From Streptomyces qinzhouensis (lineage in GTDB: Bacteria; Actinomycetota; Actinomycetes; Streptomycetales; Streptomycetaceae), in contig NZ_CP042266.1 of NCBI RefSeq assembly GCF_007856155.1, positions 4,340,001 through 4,404,000 on the forward strand: a stretch of DNA of 64,000 nt, written 5' to 3'. The number at the start of each line of letters is the position of its first letter. Within the stretch, counting starts at the first letter, position 1. Position numbers and translations under genes: made by a program. Under the pieces are notes generated by a model. The model did not search any database and was not told where the DNA came from. It saw nothing but the letters and a program-made list of their open reading frames with translations. Positions 18,745 to 25,792 of the stretch are shown here, piece by piece.

Positions 18745-19131
18745 TCAGTCCTGCGTGGAGATGCAGAACGGGTGGCCGGCGGGGTCCAGCAAGACCCTCC
18801 GCTGCTCGGGGTGCGGCTGGGCCGGGGGCTCCACGGCGCCCAGGGCGAGCATTCGCGCCTGAGCCGCCTCCAAGTCGTCGACGCCCAGTTCCATGTGTGC
18901 CTGTTTCCCCTGTGAAGGGTCCGGCCAGGTCGGACGCCGGTAGTCGGCAACCCGGATGAAACCCAGTCCCGGTGAACCCTCTCGGCCGAGCAGCACGAAG
19001 TCGTCGCTGGAGTGGACGACGGGCAGGCCGAGCGCCTCGCCGTAGAAACGGGCCAGCTCGACGGGGTCCGGGCAGTCGAAGTCGACGGACAGCAAACGGA
19101 TCGCCGGTGCGGTTGCGGTTCCAGTACTCAT
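18745..19131 (-). CDS. VOC-family (glyoxalase/dioxygenase-like) protein
   Basis: 128 residues with two betaalphabetabetabeta modules: FDCPDPVELARFYGEALGLP at the start and ELGVDDLEAAQARMLALGA in the middle, ending LLDPAGHPFCIS. The family includes glyoxalases, dioxygenases and antibiotic-binding proteins, and the sequence does not fix which. It is divergent from the WYL regulator with 63 bp between them containing a perfect inverted repeat, so that regulator probably controls it. Confidence 0.9.
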   Translation of the reverse strand: MSTGTATAPAIRLLSVDFDCPDPVELARFYGEALGLPVVHSSDDFVLLGREGSPGLGFIRVADYRRPTWPDPSQGKQAHMELGVDDLEAAQARMLALGAVEPPAQPHPEQRRVLLDPAGHPFCISTQD

Positions 19132-19150
19132 AGGAGGGACACTAGGACGA

Positions 19151-19175
19151 GACCAGGACAGATCCGGTCCTGGTC
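19151..19175. promoter_or_regulatory. Palindromic operator candidate between VOC and WYL genes
   Basis: GACCAGGAC (19151-19159) and its exact inverse GTCCTGGTC (19167-19175), separated by 7 bp, lie in the short divergent promoter. Probable binding site of the adjacent WYL regulator. Confidence 0.7.
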
Positions 19176-19194
19176 ATGAGGAACACTGCGGGAT

Positions 19195-20163
19195 GTGATC
19201 AGTACTTCCGCCCGCCTGCTGCGACTGGTCTTGCTCCTTTCCACCCGGCCGACCTGGACCTGCCGCGAACTGGCCGAGCGGATGGCGGTCACCGGGCGCA
19301 CGGTGCGGCGGGACATCGCCCGGCTGCGGGAGCTCGGGTACGGCATAGAGTCCGACCCCGGGCCTTGGGGTGGCTACCGCCTCGGCGGCGGTACCCGGGT
19401 GCTGCCGCTGATCCTCGACGACGAGGAGGCGCTCGCCGTGGCCGTCGCACTGCGCGAGGCCGCGCTCAGCGGCATCCTCGGCAGTGACCGGGCGGCAATG
19501 TCGGCACTGCTGAAACTGCGGCAGGTCCTGCCGCCCCGGATCGCGGACCGGCTGGGCGAGATGGATGCCACCTTCGTACACACTTCCAGGCCCGAGGGGC
19601 CGCAGATCTCCCCCGGCGCGCTGCTGGAACTGGCCGCCGCCTGTCGCCGTGGTGAGCGCACCCGGCTCTCGTACCGCGATCATGCGGGCAAGGACAGCGT
19701 CCGAGACGTCGACCCCTACCGTCTGGTACACACGGGCATCCGCTGGTACTTCGTCGCCCGGGACGTAGCCCGGGACCAATGGCGGACGTTCCGGGCCGAC
19801 CGGGTGGTGCGAGTACAGCCGACCGGGCAGCCGGTCGAACTCGTCGACCCGCCCGACCCGGCCCTCCTCGTCTCCCGGGGCATCGCGAGCGTCGTATACC
19901 CCCTCTACGGGAGAATCAGGCTCCCGCATCCCATGGACCGGGCCCTGCGACTGGTTCCACCGACGATCGGCACCCATCATCCGGACGGGCCCGATGCCAC
20001 CATCGTCGAAATCGGTGCCAATGACGCCGACCAGCTCGCCCAGTACCTCCTCGGCCTGGGCACCCCCCTACGGGTCCTCTCCCCGGACGACGTCCGGGAG
20101 GCTCTGCTGCGCCGTACCCGGGAACTGTTCGAGGACAACGAGGGCGGCCGGTCCTCGCAGTAG
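19195..20163 (+). CDS. WYL-domain transcriptional regulator (DeoR/YafY type)
   Basis: 322 residues from a GTG. A winged helix-turn-helix (residues ~5-60: RPTWTCRELAERMAVTGRTVRRD) is followed by a WYL ligand-binding domain with DPYRLVHTGIRWYFVARD (~180-197) and a C-terminal WCX-like region. WYL regulators sense small ligands or nucleic acids. The divergent VOC gene and the palindrome between them point to local regulation. Confidence 0.92.
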   Translation: MISTSARLLRLVLLLSTRPTWTCRELAERMAVTGRTVRRDIARLRELGYGIESDPGPWGGYRLGGGTRVLPLILDDEEALAVAVALREAALSGILGSDRAAMSALLKLRQVLPPRIADRLGEMDATFVHTSRPEGPQISPGALLELAAACRRGERTRLSYRDHAGKDSVRDVDPYRLVHTGIRWYFVARDVARDQWRTFRADRVVRVQPTGQPVELVDPPDPALLVSRGIASVVYPLYGRIRLPHPMDRALRLVPPTIGTHHPDGPDATIVEIGANDADQLAQYLLGLGTPLRVLSPDDVREALLRRTRELFEDNEGGRSSQ

Positions 20164-20279
20164 AACTTGTCCGTGCCGGCAGCGTTCCCGGCCGGTGCCG
20201 GGGCGGCCAGGGGTGCGGTACGGGCTTTCGGCGCAGGTGGTGGCGGTCTTTCTCGTATGTGGCAACTTGGCGACGTGAG

Positions 20280-20318
20280 GAAAGTCCGGTCAGTTGTCCA
20301 GGACTTTCGCTGGACAAC
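20280..20318 (+). promoter_or_regulatory. Two overlapping, mutually exclusive inverted repeats upstream of the sigma-like gene
   Basis: GAAAGTCC (20280-20287) pairs perfectly with GGACTTTC (20301-20308). GTTGTCCAG (20293-20301) pairs perfectly with CTGGACAAC (20310-20318). They share base 20301 and the stems are interleaved, so as RNA they may compete. As DNA they could be two adjacent operators. They lie 63-101 bp before the start of the gene at 20381. Confidence 0.6.
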
Positions 20319-20380
20319 TAGGGGCAGGGCGGTGCTTTGGACCACAGTGGTGCTCTCGGTGAGTCCAAGGAGCGCTGCTG

Positions 20381-21937
20381 ATGAAAAAGGGACGGCGAAC
20401 CCGTCCGTGGGGGCCTGCCAAGGGTGCTGGTCCGCAGCAGAACAGAGCTGCGGACGTCCTGCGGAGCTGGCTGGACCAGGAGGGGCTCACGGTCAGCGCC
20501 CTGCACGCCCGGCTGGCCAAGGGGCGCGGCCCCGTACAGAGCCGTGCCACCGTCTCGGACCGGCTCGCCGGGCTCAACCTCACCGCGGACTTCGTCGACG
20601 CCGTGGCCGCCGCATGTTTCCCCGCCGACAAGGCGCCCTCCCACGCCCGGTACGGCCGCTGGGTGCTCGGCGGCGGCGACCCCGCGGCGTTCAGCACCGC
20701 GGGCACGCCGGGCCCGCCGCCAACCGCGGCGGGGAAGGGCAGAGGTACGGACCCGCCTTCCGACCCCCGGCTCTCCGCCGACCATGCCCAGTTACGTCTC
20801 AACGTCGTCGAGTTGGGGCGCAGGCTGAGCGCCATGATCAAGGACACTGCCGCGCTCACGGCGGAGCGGGACGATCTGCGCAGACGCTGCGAGGTGCTGG
20901 CGCGGGCGCTCTCGGCCTCGGAGTCGGCGGTCCGTGCCCTGAAGGAGCGGGAGACCGACAAGCCGGGGCGGGGGCCCGGCGAAACCCGTACCCCGGGACT
21001 GCCGGGGCCGGTGGGGGTTCCGGGGCCGAAAGCCGCCGCATCTGATGACCCCGGCCCGGGGTCGCCCTGGTGCGCGGCCTCCGGACAGGTGCCGGACACC
21101 GCTTCTGCGCACGGAGCGCCCCGGGCCGACGCGGCCGAGGCTGTGCCCGGGGCAACGGTGTCGGACGCGTCCTCTGGGGCTGTGTCGCCTCACGGTGCTG
21201 CCGTCGCTTCAGGGGCGCACCGGACGCCTGGTGTCCCGACGGCCCGGGCGACGGGCACCCCGTCCGGTGCCATGACGTCCCGCACGGTCGAGGCCGCGCC
21301 TGGCGCGCCGACCGCCGGTGCGGTCGAGGCCGTGACCCCGGTGCCCCCGCAGGGCGGCGCCCCCGCCCCTGGAATGCCCGTCGCCCGTACCCCGGAGGCC
21401 GTCACCGGTACGCCGGTCACCCGTCGCACCGAGGCCGCACGGCTTGACCCGCCCCCCGCCTATGAGGCGTTCCTCGCCTTCAACGCTCCGCGCTACACCG
21501 CCTACGCCCGCCTCCACCTGCCCCAGGGACGCGCCGAAGCCGCCGTCGCGGCTGCCTTCGACGACATCCTGGACAGCTGGACGGGGTTCCTGGGGCATCC
21601 GGAGCCCGCCGCCCTCGCCTGGCAGGTGCTCCGTCGCCGGGTCGGCGAGCAAGCACGGGCGGTCTCCGACGGGCATCTGCTGCGCCAGGCGATGCGCGAC
21701 GCCCGGGACTCCCTGGGTGCGATGACGAGCACGATCGGTCTCTTCGCCGCGATCTCCGAACTGCCGGAGCATCAGTTTGACGTGATCGTCCTGCGCTATG
21801 TGATGGGCTGCCTGCCCACCGAGGTCGCCGCGCTGCTCGGCGTACACGAGCACATCGTCCGCAGCCGTGCGCGGCACGCAAAGGCCCGCCTGGCGAAGAC
21901 GCTCGCCCTGCGCGACGCCGACCCTCCGGCATGGTGA
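20381..21937 (+). CDS. Sigma-70 region 4-like protein with coiled coil and long low-complexity linker
   Basis: 518 residues. The first ~100 look like a helical DNA-binding-type domain (AADVLRSWLDQEGLTVSALH). Residues ~130-190 are a predicted coiled coil (AERDDLRRRCEVLARALSAS). About 160 residues of Ala/Pro/Gly/Thr-rich linker follow. The last ~150 residues resemble an ECF sigma factor: a region 2-like helix (FLAFNAPRYTAYARLHL) and a region 4 helix-turn-helix (LPEHQFDVIVLRYVMGCLPTEVAALLG). This domain order is unusual. No anti-sigma gene is adjacent, although the next gene encodes a small membrane protein. It may be a regulator rather than a true sigma factor. Confidence 0.75.
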   Translation: MKKGRRTRPWGPAKGAGPQQNRAADVLRSWLDQEGLTVSALHARLAKGRGPVQSRATVSDRLAGLNLTADFVDAVAAACFPADKAPSHARYGRWVLGGGDPAAFSTAGTPGPPPTAAGKGRGTDPPSDPRLSADHAQLRLNVVELGRRLSAMIKDTAALTAERDDLRRRCEVLARALSASESAVRALKERETDKPGRGPGETRTPGLPGPVGVPGPKAAASDDPGPGSPWCAASGQVPDTASAHGAPRADAAEAVPGATVSDASSGAVSPHGAAVASGAHRTPGVPTARATGTPSGAMTSRTVEAAPGAPTAGAVEAVTPVPPQGGAPAPGMPVARTPEAVTGTPVTRRTEAARLDPPPAYEAFLAFNAPRYTAYARLHLPQGRAEAAVAAAFDDILDSWTGFLGHPEPAALAWQVLRRRVGEQARAVSDGHLLRQAMRDARDSLGAMTSTIGLFAAISELPEHQFDVIVLRYVMGCLPTEVAALLGVHEHIVRSRARHAKARLAKTLALRDADPPAW

Positions 21938-21989
21938 CCGCCGTCCGCCCGCGGGGCCGGGGACCGCCGCCCGGCAGAGCCTCTCGCAC

Positions 21990-22020
21990 GGTGGGGCCGG
22001 CACCCACTGCCGGCCCCACC
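21990..22020 (+). terminator. Terminator hairpin after the sigma-like gene
   Basis: A perfect 13-bp stem (GGTGGGGCCGGCA at 21990-22002 with its inverse at 22008-22020) and a 5-base loop. It lies between the sigma-like gene and the small membrane protein gene, so read-through would have to pass it. Confidence 0.75.
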
Positions 22021-22092
22021 GCTCCGAACGGCCGGGGCGTGCCACGTCGACCATGTCCCGCACCGGCTTCCGCAGCCCTCAAGGAGAACCAC

Positions 22093-22365
22093 GTGACCGA
22101 CAACCGTAACGCGGCCGAGGCGCCACGCGCCCCGGCCATCAGCATCACGGTCCGCGGCGGCCGGACGCGGCTGGTGGTGTCCACGACGACCACCATCGCC
22201 CGCGCCGACCACGGCTCCCGGAGCGAAGCTCTTGCCCCTGGGGGGTCCCAGCCCGCCGAGACGGCGCGTCCGCCGTTCTGGGTCCGTACCTCCGTGCTCT
22301 GGAGCGCCGTTGCCGCCGTGGCCACCGTCGCCACGGCGCTGCTGACCTGGCGGCTCGGCGGCTGA
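22093..22365 (+). CDS. Small tail-anchored membrane protein
   Basis: 90 residues from a GTG with AAGGAG six bases upstream. The first ~65 residues are polar. The last ~22 (VLWSAVAAVATVATALLTW) form one membrane helix, so the N-terminus is probably cytosolic. No family recognised. It follows the sigma-like fusion gene by 155 bp, with a hairpin in between. A role as a membrane partner of that protein is possible but only positional. Confidence 0.7.
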   Translation: MTDNRNAAEAPRAPAISITVRGGRTRLVVSTTTTIARADHGSRSEALAPGGSQPAETARPPFWVRTSVLWSAVAAVATVATALLTWRLGG

Positions 22366-22371
22366 ACCGAA

Positions 22372-22403
22372 CGGCGGCCGGGCGGGTCACCGCCCGGCCG
22401 CCG
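22372..22403 (+). terminator. Terminator hairpin
   Basis: A perfect 14-bp stem (22372-22385 with 22390-22403) and a GTCA loop, directly after the small membrane protein gene. Confidence 0.8.
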
Positions 22404-22440
22404 ACCTCCTGCGGAGCCTCGTGGTGACATGCTGGCCCGT

Positions 22441-23214
22441 ATGGCGAACCTCGATGACCGGTCCGCGACCGCCGGTGAACTGCTGCCGCTCGCACTGACC
22501 TCTTACGGCCACTTCACCACCCTGCGCGTCGAGGCCGACGGCCGGGTGCGCGGGCTCTCCCTGCATCTGGAGCGGCTGGTGCGGGACGCCCGGACGCTCT
22601 TCGGTACGGGCGTGGAAACCGGCCGGGTGCGTGGACTGATCCGTGCCGCGACGGAAGGGCGGGAGCTGCCGTGCACCGTCCGCGTCACGCACTACGACCC
22701 GGAGCTGAACCTGGCCCGCCCGGTAGACGCCGGCGAGCCGCGGTTCCTGGCGACCGTGCGCCCCGCCGGGGAACTGTCGCCGCCGCCGCTCGCGGTGCTG
22801 AGTGTGGCGTACGAGCGCGATCTCCCGCTGGTCAAACACTGCGGGCTGGTGGGCGCGCTGCACGCCCGCCGCACCGCACAGCTCGCGGGCTTCGACGACG
22901 CGCTGTTCGTCGGCCGGGACGGGCTGGTGTCCGAGGGCGTGACCTGGAACGTCGGCTTCGTCGACGCCGAAGGCCGGATCGTCCGCCCCGAAGGCCCGGC
23001 GCTGCCCGGAGTGACGGAGGCACTCCTCCCGCGGGGTACCTCCGCGCCGGTCACCCTGGAGTCGGCCAAGCGGATGCGCGCCGCGTTCGCCACCAACACG
23101 GCGATCGGCGTCCGCGCCCTGTCGTCGGTGGACGGCACCCCGATGGACACCGCGCATCCGGTGCTGGGGGAGCTGCGGGAGGCGTATCTGGCGGTGCCGG
23201 GAGAGGAGGTGTAG
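22441..23214 (+). CDS. Aminotransferase class IV family protein
   Basis: About 257 residues with a fold-type IV PLP enzyme pattern: LTSYGHFTTLRVEADGRVRGLSLH-type opening, the likely PLP lysine in ERDLPLVKHCG, and SEGVTWNVGFVD binding the phosphate. Relatives are branched-chain or D-amino acid aminotransferases and aminodeoxychorismate lyases, and the sequence does not settle the substrate. I chose the ATG at 22441, which begins at the conserved end; an ATG at 22429 is also possible. It stands alone between terminators. Confidence 0.88.
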   Translation: MANLDDRSATAGELLPLALTSYGHFTTLRVEADGRVRGLSLHLERLVRDARTLFGTGVETGRVRGLIRAATEGRELPCTVRVTHYDPELNLARPVDAGEPRFLATVRPAGELSPPPLAVLSVAYERDLPLVKHCGLVGALHARRTAQLAGFDDALFVGRDGLVSEGVTWNVGFVDAEGRIVRPEGPALPGVTEALLPRGTSAPVTLESAKRMRAAFATNTAIGVRALSSVDGTPMDTAHPVLGELREAYLAVPGEEV

Positions 23215-23250
23215 CCCCGGGGTAGGGCTGGGGCCTCGCCGATGTGCTGG

Positions 23251-23925
23251 TCAGCCGTCTCCGATGGTGATGCCGAGTTCGTTCACGAGGGCCTGGGCAA
23301 GGTCCGTCTGCTGTCCCGGTTCGATGCGGACCTTGGCCAGGTTGGCGACGCCCCGGATCCGCGAGAGGTCGTTGCCGCGGAGATCGGTGTCCCGGTACCG
23401 TCCGCCGCCGAACTCGGTCAGCCTGAGCCCGCAGTCCGAGAACACGGCGCCGGACAGGTCGCAATCCGTAAACACGGCCTCTGTGAAGGCGCAGCCGACA
23501 AAGGCGGCGGGACCGGTGGCACGCACCTTCTCGAAGCCGGCGTAGTCGAAACGGCACTTCTCGAACAGCACATCGTCCAGGACCAGGCCGTCCATAGCGG
23601 CGCCCATGAGCTTGCAGTCGCGGAAGTGAACCCGGGTGAGCCTGCTCCGGCTCCAGCGGGCGGATCCCAGATCACTGCTGGTGATCTCGACACCGTGGAG
23701 GTTCAGCGCGTCGAACTCGACGTGCTTCGCGCGGACATCCCTGACCCTGCCGGTGATGAGCTGGATTCCGGTGAGGGCGAGCGAGCGCAGTTCCACGTCC
23801 CCGTAAGCGAAGTCCTGCATGGTGCCGCGCGGGCTGGCCAACGACTCGACCACGGACAGGTACAGGCCGGGCTCATCGAGATCGGGGGTGGTCACGGTGA
23901 TACGGCCGAAGGCACGACTGGCCAT
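23251..23925 (-). CDS. Pentapeptide-repeat protein
   Basis: 224 residues. From about residue 40 to 190 the sequence cycles through A(D/N)LXX-like pentapeptides (for example VEFDALNLHGVEITSSDLGSA, CRFDYAGFEKV, CDLSGAVFSDC), predicting a right-handed quadrilateral beta-helix. Some members mimic DNA and protect gyrase (Qnr/MfpA); others have no known role. No signal peptide, so cytosolic. The ATG has AAGGAGC upstream. It follows the NUDIX gene by 103 bp in the same direction and may be read through from that operon. Confidence 0.88.
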   Translation of the reverse strand: MASRAFGRITVTTPDLDEPGLYLSVVESLASPRGTMQDFAYGDVELRSLALTGIQLITGRVRDVRAKHVEFDALNLHGVEITSSDLGSARWSRSRLTRVHFRDCKLMGAAMDGLVLDDVLFEKCRFDYAGFEKVRATGPAAFVGCAFTEAVFTDCDLSGAVFSDCGLRLTEFGGGRYRDTDLRGNDLSRIRGVANLAKVRIEPGQQTDLAQALVNELGITIGDG

Positions 23926-24028
23926 GGTGCTCCTTCAACGTGGTGCCGGGGCAGCCCGCCCCGGCCGGGCTTGCTTGCGGCTGAGTCCACCACGAGCGCG
24001 GTGCCGGGGGAGGGGTTGCAGTCCGGGG

Positions 24029-24427
24029 TCAGGCCGGGGCCTTGTCGATGTGTTGTTGTACGGGGGTGTGGAAGCCGTCGGGGACGAAGGCGGGGAGCTG
24101 GGCGAAGGGCACCCAGGCGACCCCGGCGATCTCCGTACGGCACGGGCGGTGTGTGGTCTCGGCGACGACGGAGCAGAGCACGTAGCGGATCCGGCGTCCG
24201 GTGGCGGGATGGACACGGCTTCCGACAAGCCCGGCGGCGCGGACGTCGAGCCCGGTCTCCTCGCGGGTCTCCCGTACGGCCGCATCCTGCGGACTCTCCC
24301 CGGCCGCGATCTTCCCGGCCGGGAGCTGCCAGATCAGCCCGGGCTCGGGCCGGGCGCGGAGGACCAGGAGCAGTCTGCCGCTGTTGATCACGACGGCGGC
24401 CGCGATGTCCGGCTGAGGGATGGTCAT
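24029..24427 (-). CDS. NUDIX hydrolase
   Basis: 132 residues with a complete Nudix box: Gly38 through Glu44 and the REETREETGL-type stretch (Arg52, Glu53, Glu56, Glu57, Gly59), which binds Mg2+ for hydrolysis of a nucleoside diphosphate linked to another moiety. The substrate cannot be read from the sequence. Its ATG overlaps the stop of the upstream 54-residue gene (ATGA). It is the last gene of a four-gene overlapping operon. Confidence 0.93.
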   Translation of the reverse strand: MTIPQPDIAAAVVINSGRLLLVLRARPEPGLIWQLPAGKIAAGESPQDAAVRETREETGLDVRAAGLVGSRVHPATGRRIRYVLCSVVAETTHRPCRTEIAGVAWVPFAQLPAFVPDGFHTPVQQHIDKAPA

Positions 24428-24588
24428 GGCTGTTCCTTGTGTGGTGGGGCCGGCTGCTTCGGGCCGACGGCGAGGAAGCGCAGTGCGGGGACGAGCCCGA
24501 GCGGCAGCATGATCAGGTCGGGCGGTTCGGGGTCATGGGTGACGAGCCGGCGCGGCAGGACCGGGCTCTCGGCGGGCGGGACCGTCAC
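24424..24588 (-). CDS. Small Pro-rich protein within a coupled operon
   Basis: 54 residues beginning at a GTG that overlaps the previous stop (GTGA) and ending in a TGA that overlaps the NUDIX ATG (ATGA). This double coupling is the main evidence that it is translated. The sequence has a short hydrophobic centre (LIMLPLGLVPALRFLAVG) between Pro-rich ends; no family recognised. Confidence 0.6.
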   Translation of the reverse strand: MTVPPAESPVLPRRLVTHDPEPPDLIMLPLGLVPALRFLAVGPKQPAPPHKEQP

Positions 24589-25058
24589 AGGTCATCCCCC
24601 GTGTGCTCCAGCAGACCGGCCACCGCGAGTGCGACACAGCGCAGTTGCCGCCGCGACGGCCCGTGGTCCTGTGCCCGGCGGGCCCGCTCGGTGGCGTGCG
24701 CGAGCTGTGTGTCCGGGCAGCTCCGGGCCAGATGGGGCGAGGCCGGGATTCTCACCAGCAGGTGTGCGAGGGCATCCAGCAGCCGTCGGAACACGGTGCC
24801 GACTTCCAGTGCCGGTACGTCCCCGTGGGTGCGGCAGCAGAGCACGGCGTCGAGATCGTCGTACACGGCCCCGCTGTCCGCCCCGAGGTACCGCATGATT
24901 TCGAGCCCCCGGAGCACCTGCCGGAGATTGCCCGGATCGGGCCCGGCCCAAGGGGTATCGCGTAGGGCCGGGCGGGGAGGCGCGACGTTCAGGGGGTGCC
25001 GCCCGGTGGTAACGCGAGGCGGCTCCAGGTAGTGCACCCGTCGCTGCTGACGCCCCAC
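24585..25058 (-). CDS. Uncharacterised helical protein in the kinase-NUDIX operon
   Basis: Up to 157 residues. The C-terminal ~110 are mostly helical (LRQVLRGLEIMRYLG, VFRRLLDALAHLLVR, TERARRAQDHGPSRRQLR) and vaguely resemble the DUF6415-type proteins found beside Streptomyces regulators; I am not sure. The ATG at 25058 overlaps the kinase gene by 70 bp. A GTG at 24917 would give 110 residues and avoid the overlap. Its stop forms a GTGA junction with the next gene. Confidence 0.65.
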   Translation of the reverse strand: MGRQQRRVHYLEPPRVTTGRHPLNVAPPRPALRDTPWAGPDPGNLRQVLRGLEIMRYLGADSGAVYDDLDAVLCCRTHGDVPALEVGTVFRRLLDALAHLLVRIPASPHLARSCPDTQLAHATERARRAQDHGPSRRQLRCVALAVAGLLEHTGDDL

Positions 25059-25483
25059 TGCTGCGAGACGGCGGCAACGATGCCGAGCCCGCGCCCGCTC
25101 TCGTCGTCGGGCCCGGCGGCACGGGGCTTCGCGGCTGCCGGATTGCCGTCGGTGACTTCGATCCGTACGGCGTCACCGGTGTGCCGGACCCGGAGGGTGA
25201 CAGCGGTCCCGCCGCCGTGCCGCACGGCGTTGGTGACGAGTTCGCTCACGACCAGCTCGGCATCGTCGAGGAGGGCGGCCAGTCCCCAGCCGGTCAGCTC
25301 GTTCCTGGTGATCTCACGCATCCGGCCGACGAGGGAGTCGGCGGGCGGGAAGACGATTTCGGTGTCGCGGCCGGTAGGCGGTGGCTTGAGCCGAGGCTGC
25401 GCGGTGCCGACCGGGCCGCACCATGCCTCTATCGGGGCGATGCTGGGAATCATCCACGCCGTTTCGGGCCGGGCTGGTGGCAT
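24989..25483 (-). CDS. HATPase_c_2 anti-sigma-like kinase
   Basis: 164 residues. N-box DAELVVSELVTNAVRHGGG (~residues 76-94) and G-box ESGRGLGIVAAVSQQWG near 135 identify a GHKL kinase of the RsbW/SpoIIAB group. The ATG at 25483 follows a perfect GGAGG seven bases upstream; the frame extends to 25588 without similarity. First gene of a leftward operon, divergent from the XRE-TPR regulator across a region with tandem palindromes, which may control both directions. Confidence 0.9.
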   Translation of the reverse strand: MPPARPETAWMIPSIAPIEAWCGPVGTAQPRLKPPPTGRDTEIVFPPADSLVGRMREITRNELTGWGLAALLDDAELVVSELVTNAVRHGGGTAVTLRVRHTGDAVRIEVTDGNPAAAKPRAAGPDDESGRGLGIVAAVSQQWGVSSDGCTTWSRLALPPGGTP

Positions 25484-25792
25484 GACACGCCTCCGTAAAG
25501 GGAGTGGCGGGTCCACCGCAGTGTGGTCCGAGTACGAGAGCGACGCGGTCTCCAGCGGCACAGCGGTGGGCCGCCCGACAGGGGGCACGCAGTCAGCACG
25601 CCATGTCGGTGGAAAGGGATGCCAGGTTCACGGATCGGGGCTGGGCAAGCACCCGTGATGTTTCACGGGGTGGCCTTCTTCCGTGATGCTTCACGGATCC
25701 AGGGACCCTTTGGGTGAATCCTCACGGAACCCGATGGCTGTTCCCGCACCGTCACTACACTCGGTGCACACCCCGATCGCGGAGGTGACGAC
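25484..25792. promoter_or_regulatory. Divergent promoter region with tandem palindromic operators
   Basis: 309 bases without a gene. CCCGTGA-N4-TCACGGG at 25652-25669 and TCCGTGA-N4-TCACGGA at 25680-25697 are perfect 7-bp palindromes, 28 bp apart. A third, weaker copy (GGGTGA-N4-TCACGG) lies at 25712-25727 and a half-site TCACGG at 25628-25633. The spacing suggests cooperative binding of a dimeric regulator, most simply the XRE-TPR protein encoded at 25793. Confidence 0.75.
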
